Positions 9,172 to 18,181 of a stretch of 56,440 nt of DNA are shown piece after piece. Made by a program: the position numbers and the translations under genes. Each line of letters begins with the position of its first letter. The first letter of the stretch is position 1. A model generated the notes under the pieces. That model searched no databases. It saw only the letters and a program-made list of their open reading frames with translations, and was not told the origin of the DNA. Origin of the DNA: Thioclava sp. SK-1 (lineage in GTDB: Bacteria > Pseudomonadota > Alphaproteobacteria > Rhodobacterales > Rhodobacteraceae). Location: positions 1 to 56,440 of the forward strand of contig NZ_MDHA01000079.1 in the NCBI RefSeq assembly GCF_001705665.1, written 5' to 3'.

Positions 9172-10184
9172 GCCAGCCAGCGATTGAATTTGAAAACGTC
9201 TCGATTGTGTTCGGGGATGACCCTACATCGGCCCTGCCGATCATGGATCAGGGTCAGTCACGCGCGCAGGTAAAGGCCCAAACAGATCAGGTCTTGGGCG
9301 TTCACGACTGTTCTTTGTCCGTTGATGAGGGCGAAATCCTGGTGCTGATGGGCCTGTCCGGCTCTGGCAAATCTACGCTTTTGCGCGGTGTGAATGCGTT
9401 GAACCCGGTGTGCCGCGGTGCCGTGTGGGTGAATACGCCCGAGGGCCGCGTCGATGTTACCCATGCTTCAAAGGCGGATCTTTTGCGGGTGCGTCGTCAT
9501 CATATCGCGATGGTGTTTCAGCAATTTGGCCTGCTGCCTTGGCGCACCGTGCGTGAAAACGTCGGGCTTGGGCTGGAATTGGCTGGAATGTCGAAGCAAG
9601 AGCGCCGCGAAAAGGTCGAAGAACAGCTTGCTCTGGTCAGCCTGTCGCAATGGGCCGATGTCCGCGTCGGAGAGCTGTCCGGCGGGATGCAACAGCGCGT
9701 TGGTCTGGCCCGCGCCTTTGCCACCGAAGCCCCGATCCTGCTGATGGATGAACCATTTTCAGCGCTTGACCCGCTGATCCGCGCCAAGCTGCAAGATGAG
9801 CTTCTGGAACTTCAGCAAAAGCTGAAACGGACGATTATCTTCGTAAGCCACGACCTGGACGAGGCCTTCAAGCTGGGCAACCGTATTGCGCTGATGGAAG
9901 GCGGGCGGATCATTCAGGTCGGCAGTGCGCGCGATATTATCGCCAATCCGGTAAATGATTATGTGGCCGATTTCGTCGCGCATATGAACCCGCTGGGCGT
10001 GCTGACCGCAACCGATCTGGCCGAACCGGGCAGCGCCGACGGCACGCCACTGCCGCCTAACACACCCGTGCGCGCCGTGATGGAGCAGCTTAAACATGTC
10101 CCGGCGGTTGCTCTGACAGACGGGCGCAAGATCACCCGCGAAGGGGTGATTGCCAAGCTGATCGACCCGCGCGGCGAAGCCTGA
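9168..10184 (+). CDS. choV: Choline/glycine betaine ABC transporter ATPase
   Basis: A 338-residue ATP-binding subunit of the ProV/ChoV family. Walker A is GLSGSGKST (about residues 63-71), the Q-loop is VFQQFGLLPW, the signature is LSGGMQQR, Walker B is ILLMDEPFSALDP and the H-loop is VSHDLDE. The 40-residue N-terminal extension before Walker A (IVFGDDPTSALPIMDQG) is typical for quaternary-amine transporter ATPases. The C-terminal tail is shorter than the double-CBS region of ProV, as in ChoV. It overlaps choW by 4 bp and ends at a strong terminator, so the operon seen here is choWV only. Confidence 0.92.
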   Translation: MSQPAIEFENVSIVFGDDPTSALPIMDQGQSRAQVKAQTDQVLGVHDCSLSVDEGEILVLMGLSGSGKSTLLRGVNALNPVCRGAVWVNTPEGRVDVTHASKADLLRVRRHHIAMVFQQFGLLPWRTVRENVGLGLELAGMSKQERREKVEEQLALVSLSQWADVRVGELSGGMQQRVGLARAFATEAPILLMDEPFSALDPLIRAKLQDELLELQQKLKRTIIFVSHDLDEAFKLGNRIALMEGGRIIQVGSARDIIANPVNDYVADFVAHMNPLGVLTATDLAEPGSADGTPLPPNTPVRAVMEQLKHVPAVALTDGRKITREGVIAKLIDPRGEA

Positions 10185-10188
10185 GACA

Positions 10189-10229
10189 GATGGCCCACAG
10201 CCTTTGAAATACAGGGGCTGTGGGCCATC
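10189..10229. terminator. Bidirectional terminator between choV and the gabD-like gene
   Basis: A perfect 14-bp stem, GATGGCCCACAGCC (10189-10202) with GGCTGTGGGCCATC (10216-10229), sits between two convergent genes. T-runs are short on both sides, but stem strength and position support termination. Confidence 0.75.
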
Positions 10230-10235
10230 TTCGGC

Positions 10236-11708
10236 TTACAGGCCGCCGAAGTGGAACGCTTTGGTTTCCAGATATTCTTCAATACCTTCTTGGGCGCCTT
10301 CGCGCCCAAGACCGGAAGATTTCACACCGCCAAACGGGGCCTCGGCATGGCTGACCGCACCGGTGTTCAGCCCGACCAGACCGACCTCCAGTGCCTCGCC
10401 AAAGCGGAACGCCCGCGCCATATCCGTGGTGAAGAAATAGGCCGCCAATCCGAACGGTGTGCCATTGGCAATCGACAGCGCCTGTGCCTCGGTTTCAAAT
10501 TTGAAAATTGGTGCAACCGGGCCAAAGGTTTCCTCGGATGCCAGACGCATCTGCGGCGTCGCCCCGGTTAATACGACCGGATCAGCATAACCATCGGGAA
10601 GGTCACGCGGTGCCGTTGCCCTGACGGCGCCTTTGGCCAATGCGTCCTCAACATGCGCGGTAATCTTGGCGATCGCCGCTGCGTTGATCATCGGCCCGAT
10701 CGCAGCATTTGGATCCAGCCCTGGACCAACATGCAGCGCGTTCACCCTATCCGCCAGCGCAGCAACAAAGGCATCATGAATGCCCGATTGCACCAAAATC
10801 CGATTGGCACAGACACATGTCTGCCCGCCATTGCGAAATTTTGACGCCATCGCCCCTTCGACCGCCGCATCCAGATCGGCATCATCAAAGACAATAAACG
10901 GGGCATTGCCGCCCAATTCCAACGACATCTTCTTCAACGTCGGCGCGCATTGCTCTGCCAAAAGCGCACCCACACGCGTAGAGCCGGTAAAGGACAGTTT
11001 GCGCACCACCGGGCTGGAGGTCAGCGCAGACCCAATCTTTTCTGGGCGCCCGGTCAATATGTTCAACACCCCTTTGGGAATACCCGCGCGTTCGGCCAGA
11101 ACACCCAGCGCCAAGGCAGAATAGGGCGTAAAATCCGAGGGTTTGATAACCATCGTGCAGCCCGCTGCCAAACCCGGCGCGACCTTTCGCGTGATCATCG
11201 CATTGGGAAAATTCCACGGCGTGATAATCGCGCAAACGCCCACCGGCTCTTTCATTGCAAAGATCTTTTTGCCCGGCACCGGGCTTGGAATGATCGCGCC
11301 ATTAACCCGGCGGGCCTCTTCTGCGAACCAGCGCACGAAAGAGGCACCATATAGGATCTCGCCGCGCGCTTCGGCCAGCGGCTTGCCTTGCTCGGCGGTC
11401 AAAATCAGAGCCAGATCGTCCGCGTGATCAAGCATCAGCTGATACCACACCAACAAAATATCCGCCCGCTGCGCATGGGTCAGCGCCTTCCATTCAACCA
11501 TTGCAACAGCGGCAGCGGTGATCGCGGCCTGCGCCTCATCTGCCGTGCAGTCTGGCATATGGCCCAATGGCGCATTGGTGGCCGGGTTAATTACGGCCAT
11601 ATCGGCGCGCGTAACCCATGTGCCATCGATCAGCGCAGCTTCGCGGAACAGATCGGGATCTTGCAACCGGGTGCGGATATCACCCGGGAATGTGATGTGT
11701 TCTGTCAT
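10236..11708 (-). CDS. gabD: Succinate-semialdehyde dehydrogenase-like aldehyde dehydrogenase
   Basis: A 490-residue NAD(P)-dependent aldehyde dehydrogenase closest in motifs to GabD. It has TAEQGKPLAEARGE, PWNFPNAMITRKVAPGLAAG, FTGSTRVG, Glu264 in LELGGNAP and Cys298 in GGQTCVCANR; the C-x-C after GGQT is typical of redox-regulated SSADHs. It would oxidise succinate semialdehyde or a related omega-semialdehyde produced by the amine pathway encoded nearby. An upstream in-frame ATG (11729) would overlap the preceding gene by 20 bp; ATG 11708 leaves a 1-bp gap after that gene's stop and is preferred. Last gene of a minus-strand set that begins at 14255 or earlier. Confidence 0.88.
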   Translation of the reverse strand: MTEHITFPGDIRTRLQDPDLFREAALIDGTWVTRADMAVINPATNAPLGHMPDCTADEAQAAITAAAVAMVEWKALTHAQRADILLVWYQLMLDHADDLALILTAEQGKPLAEARGEILYGASFVRWFAEEARRVNGAIIPSPVPGKKIFAMKEPVGVCAIITPWNFPNAMITRKVAPGLAAGCTMVIKPSDFTPYSALALGVLAERAGIPKGVLNILTGRPEKIGSALTSSPVVRKLSFTGSTRVGALLAEQCAPTLKKMSLELGGNAPFIVFDDADLDAAVEGAMASKFRNGGQTCVCANRILVQSGIHDAFVAALADRVNALHVGPGLDPNAAIGPMINAAAIAKITAHVEDALAKGAVRATAPRDLPDGYADPVVLTGATPQMRLASEETFGPVAPIFKFETEAQALSIANGTPFGLAAYFFTTDMARAFRFGEALEVGLVGLNTGAVSHAEAPFGGVKSSGLGREGAQEGIEEYLETKAFHFGGL

Positions 11709-11709
11709 G

Positions 11710-12753
11710 TCAGGCCTCCAATGCCGCAAGAATGGCTGCAGTAATCTGTGATGTGGAATGGCTGCCCGGGCGGCATCCGATCCCCTGCGCCGTTACACCC
11801 TCAATCGCGGTAAGGATGCGCGCCGCGGTCTCGCGTTCGCCCAGATGATCCAACATCATCGCCCCCGACCAAATCGCGGCAATCGGATTGGCCAGCCCCT
11901 GGCCCGCAATATCGGGCGCAGATCCGTGCACAGGTTCAAACATCGACGGACCAGAGCAGTCGGGGCAGATATTGGCCGAAGCCGCAAAGCCAAGCCCACC
12001 TTGGATGGCCGCGCCAAGGTCGGTCAAAATGTCCCCGAACAAATTAGATGCCACGATCACATCCAGATCCTGCGGTGCCATCACCATCTTTGCGGCCATC
12101 GCATCAATATGCATGTGGCTGACCGTCACATCGGGATAGTCCTGTGCGACCAGATCGGTAATCTCATCCCAAAACACCATAGAGTATTTCTGCGCATTGG
12201 ATTTGGTAACCGAGGTCAGATGCCTACGCCGCGCGCGGGCTTGATCAAAGGCAAAGCGCAAGATCCGCTCAACGCCTTTGCGGGTGAAAATGGCGGTTTC
12301 GGTGGCGACCTCATTGTCCTGACCCTGATGCACGCGCCCGCCCGCGCCGGAATATTCGCCCTCGGTATTCTCACGGATACAAAGGATGTCAAAGGCGCCC
12401 GCCCGCAGGGGCCCCTCCACCCCCGGCAACAATCGGTGCGGGCGGATATTGGCATATTGGGTAAAGGCCTTGCGGATCGGCAATAACAATCCGTGCAAGG
12501 ACACGGAATCGGGCACAGTGTTGGGCCAACCCACCGCACCCAGATAAATCGCATCAAAGCCGCGCAACGTTTCGATCCCATCCTGGGGCATCATTGCGCC
12601 GTGTTTCAGGTAATAGGCGCAAGACCACGGGAAGGTCGTCGCTTCTAATGAAAACACCCCTTTGGCGGCGGCAGTCAGAACCTCCATTGTGGCGTCGGTC
12701 ACATCAACGCCAATTCCATCGCCCGGGATCAAGGCAAGCTTATAACAGGTCAT
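11710..12753 (-). CDS. Tartrate dehydrogenase/decarboxylase-like beta-decarboxylating dehydrogenase
   Basis: 347 residues of the isocitrate/isopropylmalate dehydrogenase fold. It shows LIPGDGIGVDV at the N-terminus, the substrate-binding Arg region IRPHRLLPG, IRENTEGEYSGAGGR, the catalytic TSVTKSNAQKYSM Lys segment, and the metal-binding Asp motif SNLFGDILTDLGA. The motifs fit the TtuC (tartrate dehydrogenase) group rather than LeuB. Such enzymes oxidise D-malate, tartrate or other 3-substituted malates with NAD+ and Mn2+, often with decarboxylation. Being 1 bp from the gabD-like gene suggests a shared pathway, but the true substrate is unknown. Confidence 0.85.
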   Translation of the reverse strand: MTCYKLALIPGDGIGVDVTDATMEVLTAAAKGVFSLEATTFPWSCAYYLKHGAMMPQDGIETLRGFDAIYLGAVGWPNTVPDSVSLHGLLLPIRKAFTQYANIRPHRLLPGVEGPLRAGAFDILCIRENTEGEYSGAGGRVHQGQDNEVATETAIFTRKGVERILRFAFDQARARRRHLTSVTKSNAQKYSMVFWDEITDLVAQDYPDVTVSHMHIDAMAAKMVMAPQDLDVIVASNLFGDILTDLGAAIQGGLGFAASANICPDCSGPSMFEPVHGSAPDIAGQGLANPIAAIWSGAMMLDHLGERETAARILTAIEGVTAQGIGCRPGSHSTSQITAAILAALEA

Positions 12754-12794
12754 CGGTCTCTCCTTGGCGATGCAGCGCCAAAATGATGGGTGAA

Positions 12795-14255
12795 TTACAG
12801 GTCGATCAGAACGGATTTCATCCGACGGTTGGCAAGATAGGCTTCACGGCCCAGATCCTTACCCAGACCAGAGGCTTTCCACCCTCCGGTTGGCAAAATA
12901 TGATCACGCGAACGGCCATAGCGGTTGACCCAAACGGTGCCCGCCTGCAGCCGCTGTGTCAGCCTAAGCGCACGCGACAGATCGCGGGTGAACAACCCGG
13001 CCGCCAGCCCATATGTCGCGTGATCGGCAAGCGCCATCGCCTCCTCTTCGGTATCGAAGCTTTGGAAAGTAGCAACGGGTCCAAAGATTTCTTCCGTTAC
13101 GGCTGGGTTGCCCTGATCCACATCGCCAATCAACGTGGGTCGGTAAAAACTTCCAGGATGGTCAAAGGCTTGCCCGCCACAAAGGATCTGCCCCCCCGCC
13201 TTCACACTGGCCTGCACAATGGCATCAATCCGCCCCATCTGCCCCGTCGAAATAATCGGAGAAAACCCAGCCTGCGCCGCCAGCGTATCTGCCGGTTGAT
13301 AGGTGGCAAATCGCTGCATCAGCTTCTGACACAGCGGTTGTGCAATCTCTTTGGCGACCAAAATCCGCGAACCGGCAACACAAAACTGTCCGGCATTTGG
13401 CATAATGCCACGCTCCAGACACTGTGCTGCCAGATCCAGATCCGCATCTGCAAACACGATCATCGGGCTTTTGCCGCCCAATTCCAGCGTCATCGGCTTG
13501 ATCCCGGTTGCGGCGATATTTTGCATGATGGCAGCCCCGGCCCGGGTAGAACCGGTAAAGGACAGTTTGTCGATGCCCGGATGTCCCGTGATCGCCGTTC
13601 CTGTCACAGGGCCGTCCCCAAGCACGACATTGATCAACCCGGCGGGCACGCCGGCCTGCACCGACAATTCTGCCAGATACAGCGTGGACCACGGCGTCAT
13701 CTCTGACGGTTTCAGCACCACGGCATTTCCTGCAGCCAAGGCCGGGCCCAGCTTCCACCCCGCCATTGAAATTGGAAAATTCCATGGGGTAATCGCCCCC
13801 ACAACCCCATAGGGTGCATCTGCGATATAGCCAAATTGCTGATCCGCCACCGGGATCAGCGCACCGCCTTCTTTATCCGCGAATTCTGCAAAAAAACGGA
13901 TCTGCTCCGCGGTGACCATAACATCCCCGGTCAATGCGTGCGACACCGGGCGCGACGAACACACCGCCTCTAATGCAGCAAGGGCCGGGGCCTGCTGTTC
14001 GATCAGGTCGGCCCATTTGTGAAGCGCCTTTAGCCGCTCTCGCGGGGCCAACCCGCCCCAGTTTGATGTAGCCAATGCCTTGCGCGCTGCCTGAACCGCC
14101 TGGTCCACGATCTGCGCATCTGCCCGCGGAATCGCCCCAATCCGCTGTCCGGTTGACGGTGAGATCACATCGATCGCCGCCGTATCCGTGACATAGCGCC
14201 CACCAATAAAATGCCCTTCGGGCAGGGCGGGACATATCGTCGTCATATCAGACAT
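12795..14255 (-). CDS. NAD-dependent aldehyde dehydrogenase of the amine catabolic region
   Basis: 486 residues. It has the motifs PWNFPISMAGWKLGPALAAG, FTGSTRAGA, Glu258 in LELGGKSP and Cys292 in AGQFCVAGSR, so the active site is complete. PuuC- and phenylacetaldehyde-dehydrogenase-like proteins are the nearest group I recognise; the exact aldehyde is not determined. The N-terminal methionine could be 14255 (MSDMTT) or Met4 at 14246. The latter overlaps the stop of a 10-codon upstream frame in an ATGA, so coupled initiation is possible. A duplicated AAAGG ribosome-binding segment precedes the gene. The tartrate-dehydrogenase-like gene starts 41 bp downstream. Confidence 0.88.
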   Translation of the reverse strand: MSDMTTICPALPEGHFIGGRYVTDTAAIDVISPSTGQRIGAIPRADAQIVDQAVQAARKALATSNWGGLAPRERLKALHKWADLIEQQAPALAALEAVCSSRPVSHALTGDVMVTAEQIRFFAEFADKEGGALIPVADQQFGYIADAPYGVVGAITPWNFPISMAGWKLGPALAAGNAVVLKPSEMTPWSTLYLAELSVQAGVPAGLINVVLGDGPVTGTAITGHPGIDKLSFTGSTRAGAAIMQNIAATGIKPMTLELGGKSPMIVFADADLDLAAQCLERGIMPNAGQFCVAGSRILVAKEIAQPLCQKLMQRFATYQPADTLAAQAGFSPIISTGQMGRIDAIVQASVKAGGQILCGGQAFDHPGSFYRPTLIGDVDQGNPAVTEEIFGPVATFQSFDTEEEAMALADHATYGLAAGLFTRDLSRALRLTQRLQAGTVWVNRYGRSRDHILPTGGWKASGLGKDLGREAYLANRRMKSVLIDL

Positions 14256-14275
14256 TCACAGGGCCTTTCATTCAT
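14243..14275 (-). other. Possible 10-codon leader frame before the aldehyde dehydrogenase
   Basis: ATG at 14275 opens MNERPCECLI and stops at TGA, which overlaps the ATG of codon 4 of the aldehyde dehydrogenase (ATGA). An AAAGG lies just upstream. It may be a translational-coupling leader or chance. Confidence 0.25.
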
Positions 14276-14290
14276 GGGGCCTTTCACTCA
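14261..14290 (-). repeat. Direct repeat containing two copies of a ribosome binding site
   Basis: GGGCCTTTCATTCA (14261-14274) and GGGCCTTTCACTCA (14277-14290) match at 13 of 14 positions with a 16-bp period. Read on the minus strand each carries GAAAGG, the ribosome binding site of the aldehyde dehydrogenase, so a short duplication of the initiation region is likely. Confidence 0.6.
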
Positions 14291-14452
14291 CGGCGTTCGG
14301 TTTCGCGGGCGCATGCGCCTCTTGCACAAGCCTAATGCAGATCGCCAAAGCAATCCGCCTTATCCGCTTGGGGCCACAGCACAATCGACTGAGTGCACCC
14401 CAAACCCGGCGCAGAAGATTGCGTGCAGCCAATGCGCGTTGCACAACCAGGA

Positions 14453-15778
14453 TCAGAATTTCGATACTTTGCCCCATTGGCTGTCCTTGAACCGCGACAA
14501 CCGGTATTGCTCGGCAGAGGTGATCGGCGGACGCCCTAAAACAAAATCTGCCATCAGATGCCCAACACCGGGGCCAATCCCAAACCCATGCCCAGACAAG
14601 CCCGCCGCCAGGGCCAATCCCGGAAGACCAATATCCGCATCAATCACCGGCACACCATCGGGTGTGCTGTCAATATATCCCGCCCATTGCGCCTGAACCG
14701 GGCGATCACGCAAACCGGGCAAAAGGGCACGCGCACGCTCCAGCGTCTGCGCAATCAGCTTGGCACTGGGCCGTGGGTCCAACACGCGCATGCGCTCCAT
14801 AGGTGTGATCTGATCCAAGGCCCAATGACCGCGGCTGTCAAAGCCCGCACGCCAGGCTTGCGCCCCCCCGACCGATAGCGCCCGCCAGCGTTTCAAAAAC
14901 ATCGGCAGGAATTTCCCAGCCCCGTGCAACATTCCCGGCGTAAGATCCACATGAGAGCGCCCCGAAATCGCCAAAGTATAGGACCCGTCCAACCTGCGCG
15001 TGACCGAGACATCCTTGGTATGCAGCGCCGCCGGCACCTGCTCGGCGCCCGGCGCGACCGACAAGATGGAACTGCGCACGCTGGATTGCGGGAAGGAAAT
15101 TCCAAGCTGATGAAGGAAACTGGCCGCCCATGCCCCACCTGACAGCACAACCTGCCGCGTGCGGATCACACCCGCCTCGGTGACAACGGCACTGACCGTC
15201 CCTGCCTCGGTTTCAATGCCCCGCGCGGCGCAATGCTGCACCACGGTGCCACCATGTTTGACAACACCGCGCGCGATCAAAGGCGCGGCCCGCGATGGAT
15301 CGGCAGTGCCGTCGCTGGGCGACCACACACCGCCGCGCCATGATTGCCCCGTGGCCGAACCGCGTATCGCGGCCTCTTGCGCGGTCAACATGCGGGTATC
15401 GACGCCCTCCCCCCGTGCATACCGTCCCCATGTGGCCCAGCCCTCAATCTCTGCTTCGGAATTGGAAAGATATAACAAACCGCAACGACGAAACCCCATA
15501 TCCGCACCGATATCGCGTGTCATCTCCTCCCACAGGGACAAGCTGCGGGTGGACAGAGGCAATTCTCGTGCATCGCGATTTTGCTGCCGGCACCAGCCCC
15601 AGTTTCGGCTGGATTGCTCAGCCCCAACCACGCCTTTTTCCAACAGCACCACGTTCATCCCGGCCCTCGCCAGCCAATAGGCCGCACTGACCCCAACAAT
15701 CCCCGCCCCGATGATAACGCAATCCGCAGATTGCGGCGGTGTTTTCGCAAATTCAAATTTCAGTAGCGGGGCGGTCAT
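14453..15778 (-). CDS. DadA-like FAD-dependent amine/amino-acid oxidoreductase
   Basis: 441 residues. The FAD-binding Rossmann motif VIIGAGIVGVSAAYWLARAG starts at about residue 21, with the ribose-binding Glu in VVLLEKG. SSRNWGWCRQQNRD follows, as in D-amino-acid dehydrogenase and sarcosine-oxidase relatives. The C-terminal GTP-like flavin contact is YIDSTPDGVPVID, then GLSGHGFGIGPGVG. The enzyme should remove a C-N bound hydride from an amine or N-alkyl amino acid and release aldehyde or oxo acid for the neighbouring dehydrogenases. The 197-bp gap to the aldehyde dehydrogenase could hold a promoter. It is divergent from the Lrp gene, whose product may control it. Substrate unknown. Confidence 0.85.
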   Translation of the reverse strand: MTAPLLKFEFAKTPPQSADCVIIGAGIVGVSAAYWLARAGMNVVLLEKGVVGAEQSSRNWGWCRQQNRDARELPLSTRSLSLWEEMTRDIGADMGFRRCGLLYLSNSEAEIEGWATWGRYARGEGVDTRMLTAQEAAIRGSATGQSWRGGVWSPSDGTADPSRAAPLIARGVVKHGGTVVQHCAARGIETEAGTVSAVVTEAGVIRTRQVVLSGGAWAASFLHQLGISFPQSSVRSSILSVAPGAEQVPAALHTKDVSVTRRLDGSYTLAISGRSHVDLTPGMLHGAGKFLPMFLKRWRALSVGGAQAWRAGFDSRGHWALDQITPMERMRVLDPRPSAKLIAQTLERARALLPGLRDRPVQAQWAGYIDSTPDGVPVIDADIGLPGLALAAGLSGHGFGIGPGVGHLMADFVLGRPPITSAEQYRLSRFKDSQWGKVSKF

Positions 15779-15937
15779 GGCACTCTCCAGTCGTTTCGAT
15801 CACGCTACCGCCAGCGCGGCAGCCACATCTGCCAAATCACCGCCCATCGCAGCATATCGTGTCGAATGCGGTTGACTTGTCAGCCACGCTGCCTTTGACA
15901 GAAGACACCACCCGCGATGGACCCAAAGGACCGCGTC

Positions 15938-16435
15938 ATGACTGCCCGCTATAAGCTCGACCGGATCGACATCAAAATTCTTGTTGAATTGCAACGCAAT
16001 GGGCGGATCACCAATGTCGAACTGGCTGATCTGGTTGCGCTTTCGCCCTCACCGTGCCTGATGCGGGTAAAAAAGCTACAGCAAGCAGGGTATATCACCG
16101 GATATACCGCGCAAATTGATGTCGCGAAACTGGGCGAGACATTGACCGTCTTCACGGAATTCACCCTAAAAAACCATCGCCAGATCGATTTTGCGCGCTT
16201 CCAAGAGGCCTTGGAAAAAATTGACAGCTGTGTGGAATGTCATTTGGTGTCGGGCGGCTATGATTATCTGGTCAAATTCGTGACCGCCTCCATCGCCGAT
16301 TATCAAAACATCCTTGAGGCTTTAATTGACCGAGACGACGTCGGCATCGACAAATATTTCAGCTTTGTCGTAATGAAAACACCCTTCATGAAGACCCAAG
16401 TCCCCCTGACACGCTTATTCGCGGATCGGGTCTAG
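15938..16435 (+). CDS. Lrp/AsnC-family transcriptional regulator
   Basis: 165 residues. An N-terminal helix-turn-helix (LDRIDIKILVELQRNGRITNVELADLVALSPSPCLMRVKKLQ, residues about 7-48) is followed by a RAM ligand-binding domain (about 65-150, with VECHLVSGGYDYLVKF). Lrp/AsnC proteins sense small amino acids or related compounds and commonly control neighbouring catabolic genes. ATG 15938 is preferred over an in-frame ATG at 15917 because AAAGGA lies about 7 bp upstream of it. The gene stands alone between a divergent flavoprotein and the convergent transporter operon, which makes both good candidate targets. Confidence 0.92.
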   Translation: MTARYKLDRIDIKILVELQRNGRITNVELADLVALSPSPCLMRVKKLQQAGYITGYTAQIDVAKLGETLTVFTEFTLKNHRQIDFARFQEALEKIDSCVECHLVSGGYDYLVKFVTASIADYQNILEALIDRDDVGIDKYFSFVVMKTPFMKTQVPLTRLFADRV

Positions 16436-16472
16436 GCACGAACGGGGCAGGCGCAGCCGAACAAAAACAACA

Positions 16473-16498
16473 AAGCCCCGGGGCAACCCGGGGCTTTT
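16473..16498. terminator. Terminator between lrp and the dpp-type operon
   Basis: The 10-bp stem AAGCCCCGGG / CCCGGGGCTT (16473-16482, 16487-16496) with a GCAA loop is followed by TT on plus and by TTGTTG on minus. It can serve both convergent transcripts. Confidence 0.85.
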
Positions 16499-16516
16499 CC
16501 GTTAGATCACTTCGTC

Positions 16517-18178
16517 TTACCGATTGGCAAACCGGGCCACCAATTCGGGATCTTGTTCCAACCCGCTTAACCAGCCGGTATCCAGTTTCGGCACCGAAGA
16601 CACCAGCAACCGGGAATAGGGATGCGTCGCATCACGGCTCATTTGATGCGCTGGCAGGGCTTCGACCACTTCGCCTTTATACATCACCAAGACATCGTCA
16701 CAGATGGCTTCTACGGTCGATAAATCATGGCTGATGAACAGATAGCTCAGCTGCAATTCACGCTGTAATTCTTTAAGCAGGTCAATAATCGCGGCCGCCA
16801 CCACCGTATCCAAAGCTGAAGTGATTTCATCGCATAAAATCAGCACCGGGTCGGCAGCCAGCGCCCGGGCCAGGTTGATCCGCTGTTTTTGCCCCCCTGA
16901 CAGCTCTGAAGGCAAGCGATGTCGAATCGCCGCTGGCAGACGCACCATATCCAGCAGCTCAATCACCCGTGCCTCACGCGCCCGTCCGGTCATCCCGTGG
17001 TAAAATGTCAGAGGCCTCCCAAGGATCGCACCGACCGATTGCGCCGGGTTCAGCGCGGTATCTGCCAACTGAAACACAATCTGCGCCCGTCGCAGCTGCT
17101 CCTTTGTACGCTGCGCCAAGGCACCGGGCTGCTCATACCCATCGACCATTACATGGCCCCGATAGGGCGGCAAAATCCCAGAGATCGCGCGTGCCAGTGT
17201 CGATTTTCCCGACCCAGACTCCCCGATCACCCCAAGGTTTTTCCCACGCTCCAATGTAAAATTCACATTTTTCAGAATTTTCGCTGCGGGCGCGCTATTC
17301 TTCACCGGCCCATAGCCCGCGCATAGATCACTGACCTGCAAAATCGGCGGGAACCGTTCAGATTTGGCAAAGCTGACCGGGACATGCGGGACCGGATCAA
17401 ACGCCTGCAGCAATTGTTGCGTATAGGGATGACTGGGAGATTTCAGGATCTGTTCTGCCGTGCCGACCTCTTGGATTTCTCCACCTTTCAGCACTACGAT
17501 CCGGTCAGCAATCTGCGCCACAACAGCCAAATCATGGCTGACATAAACGCCCGCAATCGCACCTTTTTGCATGACCGAGCGAAAGGCGCGCAGAACCTCA
17601 ATTTGTGTCGTCACATCCAATGCCGTCGTAGGTTCGTCAAAGATAACCAATTTTGGATCCCCAATCAGCGCCATCGCCGCCGAAAGCCGTTGCAGCTGTC
17701 CGCCCGACACCTGATGCGGGTAGCGCGATCCAATCGTCTGTGCATCAGGTAGGGCCAGAGCGCGGAACAGCTCAATGGCTTTGTCTTCGGCCTGCGCACG
17801 CGGCATCAATTGGTGAATCGCCGCAATCTCAATCACCTGATCCATAATTTTTTGGCTGGGATTGAACGCGGCAGCAGCCGATTGCGGCACATAAGAGACT
17901 TCGGTGCCGCGGATTTGCGCACGCTGCCCCTCGGACATCGCGGTCACATCATGATCGCCCAGACGGATCGTGCCGCCATTGATCGCACAGCCTGTCCGCG
18001 TGTGCCCCATCAGGGACAGCGCAATCGTGGTTTTTCCCGACCCGCTTTCACCAATCAGGGCCACGATCTCTCCGGGCGCGATATCAAAGCTGACGCCTTT
18101 GATGATCTCAATTTTACGACCCGCATCCGAGACAGCGCCGATCTTCAGATCACACACCGATACCAATGGCTTTGTCAT
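16517..18178 (-). CDS. Fused double ATPase of a peptide/opine-type ABC importer (DppD-DppF in one chain)
   Basis: 553 residues containing two complete ABC domains. The first (about 1-265) has GESGSGKTT, YVPQSAAAAFNP, VSGGQLQR and LVIFDEPTTALD. The second (about 285-540) has GESGSGKST, VFQLADTALNP, LSGGQKQR and LILCDEITSALD. Family 5 importers usually encode these as two proteins (DppD, DppF); single-chain versions such as YejF are known. HPYTQQLL and HPYSRLL after each domain are the oligopeptide-transporter tails. Walker B of the second half has Glu in CDEI, so both sites look active. The gene is last in dppA-B-C-DF, 3 bp after dppC. Confidence 0.93.
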   Translation of the reverse strand: MTKPLVSVCDLKIGAVSDAGRKIEIIKGVSFDIAPGEIVALIGESGSGKTTIALSLMGHTRTGCAINGGTIRLGDHDVTAMSEGQRAQIRGTEVSYVPQSAAAAFNPSQKIMDQVIEIAAIHQLMPRAQAEDKAIELFRALALPDAQTIGSRYPHQVSGGQLQRLSAAMALIGDPKLVIFDEPTTALDVTTQIEVLRAFRSVMQKGAIAGVYVSHDLAVVAQIADRIVVLKGGEIQEVGTAEQILKSPSHPYTQQLLQAFDPVPHVPVSFAKSERFPPILQVSDLCAGYGPVKNSAPAAKILKNVNFTLERGKNLGVIGESGSGKSTLARAISGILPPYRGHVMVDGYEQPGALAQRTKEQLRRAQIVFQLADTALNPAQSVGAILGRPLTFYHGMTGRAREARVIELLDMVRLPAAIRHRLPSELSGGQKQRINLARALAADPVLILCDEITSALDTVVAAAIIDLLKELQRELQLSYLFISHDLSTVEAICDDVLVMYKGEVVEALPAHQMSRDATHPYSRLLVSSVPKLDTGWLSGLEQDPELVARFANR

Positions 18179-18181
18179 AGC

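Noticed and set aside
12594-13706. Long plus-strand open frame (370 codons) opposite the aldehyde dehydrogenase
   Set aside because: The minus-strand frame encodes a complete aldehyde dehydrogenase with catalytic Glu and Cys; the plus frame has no recognisable domain and unusual composition, as expected for an antisense shadow in GC-rich DNA.
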